From Roseburia sp. 1XD42-69 (lineage in GTDB: Bacteria > Bacillota > Clostridia > Lachnospirales > Lachnospiraceae), in the NCBI RefSeq assembly GCF_003612565.1, contig NZ_RAZG01000001.1:124001-188000 (forward strand): 64,000 nt of DNA, given 5' to 3'. The position numbers and the translations under genes were made by a program. This document shows positions 16,600 through 24,500 of the stretch, piece after piece. The notes below the pieces were generated by a model, which ran no database searches, had not been told where the DNA came from, and worked only from the letters and a program-made list of their open reading frames with translations. The stretch's first letter is position 1, and each line of letters begins with the position of its first letter.

Positions 16600-16728
16600 A
16601 TGACTGTCGATCAGTGAAGCGACTGATTACCTTTAGACGGATAAACCATTGGTGGTACGCATGTGTAGGGTATGCTCCTACCACACCAACAATGGAGAGA
16701 CTTGTGGGATAATTACCCACCACTCTCC
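16600..16728 (+). ncRNA. Structured leader of the Rha gene (attenuator-like)
   Basis: Hairpin ATCAGT / ACTGAT (16610-16627), then a long stem CCATTG / CAATGG, GTGGTA / TACCAC, GCAT / ATGC (16646-16695), then terminator-like stem GGAGAG / CTCTCC (16694-16728) enclosing GTGGG / CCCAC and followed by TTTTACTG. The long stem and the terminator share bases 16694-16695, so the two folds may compete. The Rha start lies 42 bp downstream. Confidence 0.55.
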
Positions 16729-16770
16729 TTTTACTGAAAATAAAATTTTTGAATAAAAGGAGAAAAGTAA

Positions 16771-17529
16771 ATGAATGAAATTTTAAATCAACACAAAAAT
16801 ACTATCACAACGCTTGAAATTGCCGAAATGCTTGGAATGAAGCACTATAAAGTTCTTGAGAAATTAGAAGGTACGAAAGACGGAAAAACAAAAGGCATTA
16901 TTGATATTCTTAACGCCCACGATTTCGTGGTGGTTGAATATTTTATAAAATCATCGTATGTAGATGCAAAAGGTGAAGAAAGACCTTGTTATCTCGTTAC
17001 AAAACTTGGATGTGATTTTCTTGCAAATAAATTTACTGGTGAAAAGGGTGTTTTGTTTACTGCAAAATATGTAAAGCGTTTTGATGAAATGGAACAAGAA
17101 CTTAAAAATCCATACAAACTACCGACTACATATAAAGAGGCATTAGTTCAATTACTTGAAAAAGTAGAAGAGAATGAAAAACTGATTGAAGAAAATAATC
17201 ACAAGCAAATAGTTATCAATGGGCTTACAGATGAAATTCCTTTATATGAAAAGCCTGATATTATTAATAGAATTTGCAAGAAGTCTCAGGGAGGATATGC
17301 AAACAGATATAATGAACTATACAAATGTTTTCGTGAAAATTTTCATACAGATCTAAAAATGAAATGTGAAAATTATAATGAAAAACAGATAAAGAAGAAA
17401 GATCAACTTACAACAATTCGTTATGCTGAAAAATTTGGATATATAGATGATTTATATACTTGCTGTGTAAAGTTATATGAATCAGAAGTCAGAGAAATTT
17501 TAAAAGAATTAGACGAATTACATAGGTAA
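16771..17529 (+). CDS. Rha-family phage regulatory protein
   Basis: 252 aa, ATG after AAAAGGAG. Residues 10-115 fit the Rha domain: TTLEIAEMLGMKHYKVLEKLE (winged HTH), EYFIKSSYVDAKGEERPCYLVTKLGCDFLANKFTGEKG, then YVKRFDEMEQEL. The C-terminal half is a distinct antirepressor-type domain. Rha proteins interfere with host or lysogenic control during phage development. Third antirepressor-like gene of the window, behind a structured leader. Confidence 0.85.
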   Translation: MNEILNQHKNTITTLEIAEMLGMKHYKVLEKLEGTKDGKTKGIIDILNAHDFVVVEYFIKSSYVDAKGEERPCYLVTKLGCDFLANKFTGEKGVLFTAKYVKRFDEMEQELKNPYKLPTTYKEALVQLLEKVEENEKLIEENNHKQIVINGLTDEIPLYEKPDIINRICKKSQGGYANRYNELYKCFRENFHTDLKMKCENYNEKQIKKKDQLTTIRYAEKFGYIDDLYTCCVKLYESEVREILKELDELHR

Positions 17530-17603
17530 GTTTTATAGAGATATGGTATTGGTGAAAGTAAATACCCTACCAGTGATGAGGCTGGTTACTTATTGAACGG
17601 AAG

Positions 17604-17628
17604 GAAGTGAATATTTTATGTTCACTTC
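17604..17628 (+). terminator. Intrinsic terminator after Rha
   Basis: Perfect 8-bp stem GAAGTGAA / TTCACTTC followed by TTTTTT. The left arm contains the GGAAG word that serves as ribosome site before other genes of this phage. Confidence 0.75.
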
Positions 17629-17654
17629 TTTTTTGTTTGGAGAAAAATATAGTG

Positions 17655-17806
17655 TCCAATGTGATTTCTTAGGGAATCATTTGGCTTACGGACTGGTATG
17701 GACTGTAAGCTAAATTGGTATCGGAACCTGCATTTGGAATTTGGGAGAGGATAAGGAAGTCTAGCTAACTTCTGAAGGTGGTACTCCGTATCCCACCGCC
17801 CTCTTC
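17655..17806 (+). ncRNA. Structured leader of the endonuclease gene
   Basis: Hairpins CCAATGTGATT / AATCATTTGG and GCTTAC / GTAAGC (17684-17710), then a three-way junction: outer GGAGAGG / CCTCTTC (17744-17806) enclosing GAAGT / ACTTC and GGTGG / CCACC, then TATTTTAATTTT. The same plan recurs at 16694, 25784 and 42846. The start codon is 38 bp downstream. This is structural similarity with different sequence. Confidence 0.6.
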
Positions 17807-17844
17807 TATTTTAATTTTGATACGGAGAGATCGGAGAAATATGA

Positions 17845-19809
17845 ATGGGAAAAGCAGTTTATTTAGATGTTGGTAATAGAAAAGTATTAGCAACAAAAAT
17901 AACTTATAATGATTTGATTATTCTATATAAACAATATATAGAAAAATATAGCAGTGTTCCTATGCTTACTCAATGTTCATCTAAATACAATCTTCCGCAA
18001 GCAGGAATTGTTAAATCTGTTGTTAAAAATGAGGGTATTTCATATAATGAATTTTTATTACAATTTGGAAAAGTAAGAACTTTAGATGTAAATGGAACAC
18101 ATAAAAATATTAGAGATTTGAAATATGATGACTTGGTTATTTTATATAATCAATATATAAATAAATTTCATGAATTTCCAACAGCAAATAAATGTACATA
18201 TCAATATAATTTACCCTCAAGACAAATCATTTTAAAAATATTAAAAGATTGCCAAATATCTATTGATGAATTTAATAAACAATTTAGCATAAAAGACAAA
18301 AGACGTATTTATGAAGATATTCATATTGGTGATATTATTGGCAGATGGAAAATAATAGGAAAAGGACAAAGTAAACAATCTAAAAAGAATAAAAATATTC
18401 CTTATTGGATTTCTCAATGTACATGTGGAAGCGGAATAATTAAAGAGGTTAGTGAAAATGCTCTAAAAAGAAAACAATCATTAAGTTGTGGATGTTTGAG
18501 AAATGAGGCCGTTGCAAACTTAAAGGGAAGCATTCGTTCACAATCATTTTATGATTGGTGCATAGAGCAACATCATGAGGAATGGTTAAAAAGATGGGAC
18601 TATGATTTAAATAATTTAGATCCAAAACATATCTCATATTGTGCACATAAACAAGTCTATTTTAAATGTGATAAAGGAATTCATAATAGTACAAAATATG
18701 AATTGGCACATGTTTCTAATATGGACATTATACGATGTAAGTATTGTAATTCTTTTGCACAAAAGTTAATAGACGAAAAAGGTGAAAATGCTTTAGAATT
18801 ATACTGGGATTATGATAAAAACAAACAAAATCCATGGGAAATTCCTGCATATTCAAAAGAACATGTGTGGATTAAATGTACCAAAACAGATTATCATGGG
18901 TCATATAAGGTTTCCAGACAAAATGCTTTAAGAAACGAGTGTCCATATTGTTCTCATATAAGGATTCATCCAAAAGATAGTTTTGCTCAATGGATGATTG
19001 ACAAATATGGCAAAAATAATTTTGAAAAAATATGGAATTATGATATGAATACAATTAATCCATTTGCAATAGCACCTTCTACAAGAACATCAAAAGTTTG
19101 GTTGAATTGTATAGATACAACATATCATCCTCCAACTCATGTATATCCTAATGATGTAAAAAATCATGAACATCATTGTAGTTATTGTGCTAAAAAATCT
19201 GTTTGCAAAGAAGATAGTCTTGGTTATATATATCCAGAGTCATTTAAATATTGGTCTGATAAAAATAATAAGACGCCTTATGAATACTTACCATATTCAA
19301 GTCAAAAAGTATGGTGGAAATGTAAGGATGATATTCACAAAGATTATATTAGAAGTATTTGTGATAGTGTAAATTATGAGTTTAGATGTCCTAAGTGTTC
19401 ATATGAAAAAGGTATATCATTTTTACAAGAAAAAGTGGATACATACATTACGGATAAATATGGATATAATACGCTTCATGAACATAATTGTAATATTGTT
19501 CCTATTAATCCAAAAACAAATTTTCCATTACCTTTTGATAATGAAATTGTCGAATTGAAATTGATTATTGAAGTCCATGGGAAACAACATTACGAAATAA
19601 CAGGATTTACACAATTAACAGCAAAGCATTATAATACTACGCCTGAATATGAATTAAAATATCAAAAATGGAAAGATAAATACAAAAAGGAATATGCTTT
19701 AAAAAATGGATATAATTTTTTAGAAATACCATATTGGACTGAAATCGACAATACATATCAGTCATTAATAGATAACAAAATTAAAACGATTTTAAAAGAA
19801 GCGGTTTAA
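17845..19809 (+). CDS. Large zinc-ribbon endonuclease-like protein (homing type)
   Basis: 654 aa. Two N-terminal repeats (YNDLIILYKQYIEKYSSVPML and YDDLVILYNQYINKFHEFPTA), then an AP2-like CTCGSG/CGCL segment (about 200), then at least four treble-clef units (CKYC, CPYC, CSYC, CPKC) preceded by Trp and Tyr signatures as in DUF723/zinc-ribbon repeats. The C-terminus (ELKLIIEVHGKQHYEI, YALKNGYNFLEIPYW) is a VSR/PD-DExK-like nuclease core. Same architecture as mobile homing-type nucleases. Inserted just before the integrase. Confidence 0.7.
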   Translation: MGKAVYLDVGNRKVLATKITYNDLIILYKQYIEKYSSVPMLTQCSSKYNLPQAGIVKSVVKNEGISYNEFLLQFGKVRTLDVNGTHKNIRDLKYDDLVILYNQYINKFHEFPTANKCTYQYNLPSRQIILKILKDCQISIDEFNKQFSIKDKRRIYEDIHIGDIIGRWKIIGKGQSKQSKKNKNIPYWISQCTCGSGIIKEVSENALKRKQSLSCGCLRNEAVANLKGSIRSQSFYDWCIEQHHEEWLKRWDYDLNNLDPKHISYCAHKQVYFKCDKGIHNSTKYELAHVSNMDIIRCKYCNSFAQKLIDEKGENALELYWDYDKNKQNPWEIPAYSKEHVWIKCTKTDYHGSYKVSRQNALRNECPYCSHIRIHPKDSFAQWMIDKYGKNNFEKIWNYDMNTINPFAIAPSTRTSKVWLNCIDTTYHPPTHVYPNDVKNHEHHCSYCAKKSVCKEDSLGYIYPESFKYWSDKNNKTPYEYLPYSSQKVWWKCKDDIHKDYIRSICDSVNYEFRCPKCSYEKGISFLQEKVDTYITDKYGYNTLHEHNCNIVPINPKTNFPLPFDNEIVELKLIIEVHGKQHYEITGFTQLTAKHYNTTPEYELKYQKWKDKYKKEYALKNGYNFLEIPYWTEIDNTYQSLIDNKIKTILKEAV

Positions 19810-19815
19810 TATTTA

Positions 19816-19847
19816 ATCACTTCTTTTTTTGTTTGAAAGGAAGTGAT
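19816..19847 (+). promoter_or_regulatory. Hairpin that can sequester the integrase ribosome site
   Basis: ATCACTTC (19816-19823) pairs perfectly with GAAGTGAT (19840-19847), which contains the GGAAG ribosome site of the integrase. The arm also carries the T-tract that ends the nuclease transcript. When folded, initiation at 19853 should be hindered. Confidence 0.5.
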
Positions 19848-19852
19848 ACTTA

Positions 19853-20806
19853 ATGCCAGAACGCAGTAAACGAATTTGTCTTTATGATGAAGAAAAAGCA
19901 AAACATATAAATCCAGAAACATTAAAATTGTTCCAAAAATATCAGATAGATATGTCAATTCGTGATTTATCTAAAAATACTATTTTACAGTATAATTCAG
20001 ATCTTATGCAGTGGTTTATTTATATGTATAACAATCAATTTAATTTATCTGTAGTCGAGGCTAAAGATGAAGATCTCGAAGAATACTATTATTGGAGAAA
20101 ACAGCAAGGGAATAATGTTAATAGACAAAAACGTGTAATGGCTTCTATTTCTGCTTTCTATAAGTTTTTGCGTAAGAAAAAATTAATCGTAGAATCTCCT
20201 GTTGAATTTATTGAACGTCCAAAAGCAGGACAACCAATTACTGTGCAAACATATCTTACAAAAGATCAAGTACAGTTAATGCGTGAGAAATTACAGGAGC
20301 ATGGAGATATTCAATTACAGACTTATGCTTTTGTTTCCTTAACTACTATGGCAAGAGTAAATGCTGTTGCAAATTTACGTTGGGAACAGATTGATTGGGA
20401 TGAAAGAATATTTTCGGACGTATTAGAAAAAGAGGGTAAAATTGTTGAATTATCTTTTTCGGAAGAAACAAAGAGATATCTTGAAAATCTTGTACAGTAC
20501 AGAAAAGATAATGAGATAAATGATTATGGTTGGGTATTTATTAGTCCTTACGTTACTGAAGATAAACCTATAAATAATGGAACTTTGAATGATTGGTGTA
20601 AGGTAATTGGAGAAATGATCGGTGAACCAACACTTCACTGCCACGATTTTCGTCATTCATATGCCACGTTGCTTAAAAATGAAGGCGTAAATTTAGAGGA
20701 TGTATCTGTTATGTTAAATCATTCTGGAACTGATGTCACGAAGAAATTCTACATAAAAACGGATACTTCCAAAGTTCGTAAAATAAAGGATTCTATCAAC
20801 ATTTGA
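19853..20806 (+). CDS. Tyrosine recombinase (XerD-like phage integrase)
   Basis: 317 aa, ATG after AAAGGAAGTG. N-terminal SAM-like core-binding domain (LSKNTILQYNSDLMQWFIYMY; RQKRVMASISAFYKFLRKKK). Catalytic residues: Arg in MARVNAVANLRW, HDFRHSYATLL (H-x-x-R), LNHSGTDVTKKFY (His, then Tyr nucleophile near residue 301). Integrates and excises the phage. No direct repeat I could defend as attP is visible next to it. Confidence 0.9.
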   Translation: MPERSKRICLYDEEKAKHINPETLKLFQKYQIDMSIRDLSKNTILQYNSDLMQWFIYMYNNQFNLSVVEAKDEDLEEYYYWRKQQGNNVNRQKRVMASISAFYKFLRKKKLIVESPVEFIERPKAGQPITVQTYLTKDQVQLMREKLQEHGDIQLQTYAFVSLTTMARVNAVANLRWEQIDWDERIFSDVLEKEGKIVELSFSEETKRYLENLVQYRKDNEINDYGWVFISPYVTEDKPINNGTLNDWCKVIGEMIGEPTLHCHDFRHSYATLLKNEGVNLEDVSVMLNHSGTDVTKKFYIKTDTSKVRKIKDSINI

Positions 20807-20867
20807 CCCAATAAATCTCCAATTTCATCCAAGCACAACAATATATCCGCAATTACGTAACAAAACA

Positions 20868-20896
20868 TTGACAACAGTTACGAATTGGTTTAAGAT
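20868..20896 (+). promoter_or_regulatory. Promoter of the par antitoxin RNA
   Basis: TTGACA, 17 bases, TAAGAT. The transcript starts near 20903 with hairpin TGTAGAA / TTCTACA and runs to the shared terminator at 21032. Confidence 0.75.
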
Positions 20897-20902
20897 ATTC
20901 TG

Positions 20903-21042
20903 TAGAAAGAGATTCTACACAAAACAAACAGCATCCGTTAGACGGTTGAGCCATAATTTGGTCGATTAATGGCTAATAAAACAAAATTGAATTATTAACA
21001 CAAAAGTAACCGCTTTATTTCTCATGGCGGTTATTTTTGTGC
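20903..21042 (+). ncRNA. Antitoxin RNA (RNA II-like) of a Fst/par type I system
   Basis: About 140 nt, no ORF. It begins with hairpin TGTAGAA-agaga-TTCTACA, carries CAGCATCC and GACGGTTGAG words that recur near the 5' end of the converging toxin mRNA, and ends at terminator AACCGC / GCGGTT. Opposite transcription, repeats at both 5' ends and a shared terminator are the hallmark of the pAD1 par locus, where RNA II blocks toxin translation. Confidence 0.75.
21008..21037. terminator. Bidirectional terminator shared by toxin mRNA and antitoxin RNA
   Basis: Stem AACCGC / GCGGTT (21008-21013 / 21027-21032) followed by ATTTTT rightward. The toxin ORF ends inside it at 21015. Confidence 0.75.
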
Positions 21043-21134
21043 CTTTTATCAAGGAACTTGACTATGTAAGCTGAAACTACTCCGCTTACAACGCCAATAA
21101 CTAAAGGTATTACAATTAGTTCACAAATTGTCAC
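21015..21134 (-). CDS. Fst-like type I toxin (small membrane peptide)
   Basis: 39 aa, GTG start after AGGAGG on the minus strand. VTICELIVIPLVIGVVSGVV is followed by SAYIVKFLDKR and a basic tail: one hydrophobic membrane helix then charged residues, the layout of Fst/Ldr-type toxins that damage membranes when unrepressed. Its promoter is at 21265-21293. The paired RNA is convergent. It would stabilise the prophage or plasmid state. Confidence 0.8.
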   Translation of the reverse strand: MTICELIVIPLVIGVVSGVVSAYIVKFLDKRHKNNRHEK

Positions 21135-21264
21135 TTCTTTTATCACCCTCCTTTCTGAGCAAGGGTATCTATAAGATTAACAGAACATCGCTGTCCTGAC
21201 GTGACTCAACCGCCTAACCGTCTTATCTAGCCAAAATAAAACGTGGATGCTGCTTGCACTTATT

Positions 21265-21293
21265 ATTCTACAAAATATCCCATATATTGTCAA
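21265..21293 (-). promoter_or_regulatory. Promoter of the par toxin mRNA
   Basis: Minus strand TTGACA, 17 bases, TAGAAT. The transcript begins about ten bases on, with AAGCAGCATCC, matching the repeat in the antitoxin RNA. Confidence 0.8.
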
Positions 21294-21409
21294 ATAAATA
21301 GTAACAAAAAAAACTATAACAGGCTGACAACTGATAAGGAAAGTGTTGAGAGATTAAATTAGCGAATGGCTGCTGGGCAGTCTGACATTCTGGAAAGACA
21401 GAATATTCA

Positions 21410-21430
21410 GGAGAGTTTTCAGCACTCTCC
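21410..21430 (+). terminator. Terminator-like hairpin before the interrupted tRNA-like gene
   Basis: Perfect 7-bp stem GGAGAGT / ACTCTCC, 7-base loop, then TATTTTC. A second hairpin ATTCTG / CAGAAT (21387-21404) lies just upstream. Closely resembles 15981-16001. Confidence 0.6.
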
Positions 21431-21439
21431 TATTTTCAT

Positions 21440-21997
21440 GGGTAGGTGGCACAGCGGGGATAATAATACAATACATGAGGTGATATTTATAAGACAATGC
21501 TATGTTTGGAATCTTAGTAGGGAAGAAATACAAGAAAAAGTAAATCATTGTAATAGTATATGTGATATGCTTGAAATTTTTGGATTTAAAAAAACAAGCG
21601 GAAGTATGGCTAAAGTAATGAAAAATATAATCGATACATATAACATAAACACATCACACTTTAAACCATATAAAAGAACAAATCAAAAGCCAAAATATTC
21701 TTTATCTGAAATATTAGTCTGTAATTCCACCTATACAAATATTGCAAAATTAAAAGAACGAATTATAAAAGCTGGCATTTTAGAATATAGATGCGAATGC
21801 TGTGGTAATAAAGGAGTATGGAATGGACAAAAATTAACATTACAACTAGATCATAAAAATGGTGATCATACTAATCATTCTATTAATAATTTAAGATTTC
21901 TTTGTCCAAATTGTCATTCTCAAACTGAAACATTTGCGGGTAGAAATGCTAAATATGGTAGCAGATAACATCAGAGGTTCAAATCCTCTCCTGCCCA
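21440..21997 (+). tRNA. tRNA-like gene split by an HNH endonuclease ORF
   Basis: 5' part (from 21440): GGGTAGG then TGGCACAGCGGGGATA, a normal acceptor strand and start of a D arm. 3' part (21973-21997): T stem AGAGG-TTCAAAT-CCTCT, acceptor CCTGCCC, discriminator A. The acceptor strands pair over all 7 bp (one G.U). Between them lies the HNH gene (21489-21968). I cannot find the D-stem 3' strand or an anticodon arm, so either an intron is spliced out in a way I cannot see or the gene is dead. Confidence 0.5.
21489..21968 (+). CDS. HNH homing endonuclease, apparent ATA start
   Basis: 159 aa from ATA at 21489, five bases after GAGGTGA; no ATG/GTG/TTG is available at that spacing. (M)RQCYVWNLSREEIQEKVNH begins an N-terminal HTH typical of these enzymes. 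Zinc-HNH core: YRCECCGNKGVW, LQLDHKNGDHTNHSINNLRF, LCPNCHSQ. Cuts DNA at a homing site. The ORF ends within or next to the 3' half of a tRNA-like sequence. Confidence 0.8.
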   Translation: MRQCYVWNLSREEIQEKVNHCNSICDMLEIFGFKKTSGSMAKVMKNIIDTYNINTSHFKPYKRTNQKPKYSLSEILVCNSTYTNIAKLKERIIKAGILEYRCECCGNKGVWNGQKLTLQLDHKNGDHTNHSINNLRFLCPNCHSQTETFAGRNAKYGSR

Positions 21998-22038
21998 CTA
22001 TATAAAAACAAAAATATAAAAAGAAAGTTGGTAAATAA

Positions 22039-22329
22039 ATGGAAACTCATGATATTGATAGACCTTTAAAGATGGGAGAAATCAGAAGTGTTAGAAGTAA
22101 TGGTGGAACAACTCTGAATATGCTGGAATTGCTTTTCTCTCCCACTACCATAGCAAAATTTGAAGTAAATAGAAATACAAATAAGGTTGATTTTTTAATA
22201 GATAATGTTGATTTAAAGTACCAGGATCTAAGATGTTCTCTCAGTAAAGATGTACTTAGAGATTTGTACATCTATATCAGGGATCTCTATAATGAATTGA
22301 ATGATAAAGAAAGCGAGGAAAACAAATAA
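22039..22329 (+). CDS. Hypothetical phage protein
   Basis: 96 aa, ATG after AAAGTTGG. METHDIDRPLKMGEIRSVRSNG then beta-rich middle and helical end (LRDLYIYIRDLYNELNDKES). Its last base overlaps the next start, so the two form a unit. No family recognised. Confidence 0.6.
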   Translation: METHDIDRPLKMGEIRSVRSNGGTTLNMLELLFSPTTIAKFEVNRNTNKVDFLIDNVDLKYQDLRCSLSKDVLRDLYIYIRDLYNELNDKESEENK

Positions 22330-22787
22330 TGAGAATTGAGCCAAAAAGAGATATTGAGGCGGGAAAATATTCAACTCTTCTAGTACCAATTTGGGGTACA
22401 AGCACTATGACAGAAGCAGATGAACTTGAGATGGCAAAGGATTTTCCACAAGTATTACGTTATGCAGACATAGAATTTAAAGGTAAATTCATTGTTACTA
22501 ACGGGAATCCTATTATGTCAGACACAGAGGATGCTGTTGAGGTAGTTTTAGATTTAAATGACCAAAAAATCCCGATTAATGAGAATTTAAGTATTAGTTT
22601 GGAACTTGATTATAATAAGGTTTCAAAAGAGTTATTGGATGAAAAATATCTAACTACGCAGGAATTATATACACAGGCACAGATTATTTTATTTGAATCA
22701 AAGATTAAGACAAAAATTCATGAACTTTTAGAAATTGCCAGAAGCAACGTAAATGACTTTTTGGTTACATCTGAGGAAGTTCTGTAA
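22329..22787 (+). CDS. Hypothetical phage protein
   Basis: 152 aa, ATG one base into the preceding stop. MRIEPKRDIEAGKYSTLLVP, acidic, with a C-terminal helix pair (TQAQIILFESKIKTKIHELLEIARSN). Function unknown; the partner upstream suggests a two-protein unit. Confidence 0.6.
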   Translation: MRIEPKRDIEAGKYSTLLVPIWGTSTMTEADELEMAKDFPQVLRYADIEFKGKFIVTNGNPIMSDTEDAVEVVLDLNDQKIPINENLSISLELDYNKVSKELLDEKYLTTQELYTQAQIILFESKIKTKIHELLEIARSNVNDFLVTSEEVL

Positions 22788-22804
22788 AAAAGTATCTGTA
22801 TTGT

Positions 22805-22827
22805 GGAGAGTGGCTGTACTGCTCTCC
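22805..22827 (+). terminator. Terminator-like hairpin before the tRNA-Ser pair
   Basis: GGAGAG / CTCTCC stem, then TATTG. It separates the protein genes from the tRNA transcript and resembles the stems at 15981 and 21410. Confidence 0.55.
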
Positions 22828-22835
22828 TATTGTTT

Positions 22836-22918
22836 GCAAAGTAAACCCATAAGGTTTGGGACTCCGTTGCTAACGGATGTGTTCTAAAAGGAATGGATTT
22901 CGATTGTTCCGCTTTGCG
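22836..22918 (+). tRNA. tRNA-Ser (anticodon GCU)
   Basis: Acceptor GCAAAGT / GCTTTGC (7 bp, one G.U), D arm CCC-ATAAGGTTT-GGG, anticodon stem TCCG / CGGA around TTGCTAA (GCU), long variable arm (GTTC / GGAA), T loop TTCGATT with a four-pair T stem including wobbles. The long variable arm marks a class II tRNA. It probably supplements AGC/AGU reading. Confidence 0.8.
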
Positions 22919-22923
22919 TTTAT

Positions 22924-23017
22924 GGTGACGTACCGAAATCTGGTTATAACGGCGCAGACTTGAAATCTGATGTGTTATGGAAAACATGACCTGTGGGTTC
23001 AAATCCTACCGTCACCG
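22924..23017 (+). tRNA. tRNA-Ser (anticodon UGA)
   Basis: Acceptor GGTGACG / CGTCACC (perfect 7 bp), 3-bp D stem CCG / CGG as usual for Ser, anticodon stem CAGA / TCTG around CTTGAAA (UGA), long variable arm TGTGTTATGGAAAACATGA, T loop TTCAAAT. CCA is not encoded. It lies 5 bp after tRNA-Ser(GCU), so both come from one transcript. Confidence 0.85.
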
Positions 23018-23115
23018 CTTCAAATAAGCATTTTATTGGATAATTTTTATAAAGTTGTTGAAATTCCACGTAACAATATGATATGATGTATATATATGAA
23101 TAAGGTGGAAATGCT

Positions 23116-24079
23116 ATGCAAAAGATATTCAAAAATAAAGAATTAAAAAATGCCATTTCACTAATTTTGACGGTTAGTATTGGTTTAATCGGATCATCTA
23201 TGGGTAGCTGGAATGCAAAAGAAGATAAATTTTTCCAATTAAAGTTAGTTTCACTTGTTGTTTTATCTTTTATATTTATAATATTTCTTATTTTTTCTTA
23301 TATATATGATCGAAAAGAAAGCAAAATATTAGATGAATGCTATGATGAAATAAAAAATCTAAAATCTGAAATTAAATTAAAAGAAAAAGAAATCAAAGCT
23401 TATGAAAAAAGTCAACTTGCGTTATCTGCAATCTTAGAAACAAGTGCAGATGATATAAATACTACAGCAAATAACATTAAAAAAAATGATGTAATTTCGC
23501 TTGATAATTGGAATTTTAGAAAAGAATGTAACTGGATTTGCGAAAAAATCTTAAGTATAATTTCTGATTTATCAATTAATGGTGAAGATTTTGTCGTAAG
23601 TATTTTTCAATTAAATCCATTGTCAAAAGGAAAATCTAAAAGTATTACAATGATTGCGCATTCTAGCAAATTTAGAAACACTCCAGATATTTATGGAAAA
23701 CCATTATCTTTTAGAAGAAACTCTGAATTCTATGCGGTAAAGCTATTTAAAAAAAAATAAACATGAACCAGATGTACTTATTGATAAGAATGAAGTAAAT
23801 GAAAGATTTATATATAAAGATGAAAATAATCATCCTGACTATTCTCAATACATTGCAATGCCTATACATTGTAGTGGAAATGATATGCTTTCATTATTAC
23901 AAATCATAGCTTTTGGAGAATCAAAATTGGGGAATACTAAAATTGAAATTACCCAAAAAATCAACAAATATTTACTTCCTTATATCCGCTTAGGACTTAT
24001 GTCATATAAATGCGAAAAAGCTCTTCTTGCCAGTGGCTATTTAGTAGAGAAAATGAAGGGAGGTGCAGGTAATGAATAG
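23116..24079 (+). pseudogene. Membrane-anchored coiled-coil/GAF-like protein, frameshifted at A9
   Basis: First part (to 23760): MQKIFKNKELKNAISLILTV, two membrane helices, then coiled coil (CYDEIKNLKSEIKLKEKEIK) and an alpha-beta sensor-like region ending SEFYAVKLFKKK. The frame breaks in AAAAAAAAA at 23750-23758. The next frame continues at once (HEPDVLIDKNEVNERF, YSQYIAMPIHCSGNDMLSLL) to 24079. Together they give about 320 aa, like a GAF-type membrane sensor. A disabled gene, a sequencing error and a programmed slip are all possible. Confidence 0.65.
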
Positions 24080-24266
24080 TATTAAACAAGCATTATTATC
24101 AGAAGATGAATATGTCAAAAAAATACTAAGCCCCCTTTATAATAGTAATGAATCTCAAGAAGCTGTCATAAATAATAACCAAAAACAAATAGATGAGCTA
24201 CTTAATACAGAGAAACGTATAAAAGAGCAAATGGAAGAACTTTTATTAAAGTATGCAAATCAATAA
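24072..24266 (+). CDS. Small coiled-coil protein
   Basis: 64 aa from ATG 24072 after GGGAGGTG, overlapping the preceding stop. MNSIKQALLSEDEYVKKILS then a coiled coil rich in Glu/Lys/Gln. Probably made with the membrane protein before it. No family recognised. Confidence 0.6.
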   Translation: MNSIKQALLSEDEYVKKILSPLYNSNESQEAVINNNQKQIDELLNTEKRIKEQMEELLLKYANQ

Positions 24267-24286
24267 TTTGTAGCAAACAACATAAC

Positions 24287-24322
24287 AAAAAGACTGTTAA
24301 ACTATGATATGACAGTCTTTTT
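24287..24322 (+). terminator. Intrinsic terminator
   Basis: AAAAAGACTGT / ACAGTCTTTTT, an 11-bp stem with a U-rich right arm, directly after the small coiled-coil gene. 24323-24500 holds no recognisable feature. Confidence 0.8.
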
Positions 24323-24500
24323 GTATAGTTAGAAGAATGGTTTAATTCACTACATAGTAAATACATTATGAAATAGAGCCTTATTGTTCAGTAAAGAGAT
24401 ATTATAATACGCTGAGTATGATATTTTCAGAGTCAGAGTTGCCTCCAACAATATCTACGATTTATAATAAATCAAAAGAATTAAATCTCCTGCTCTTTTT

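Noticed and set aside
24408-24440. CGCTGAGTATGATATTTTCAG resembles the end of the hairpin-array element
   Set aside because: No YTCCACA hairpins precede it and the downstream bases differ, so it is probably a chance AT-rich match.
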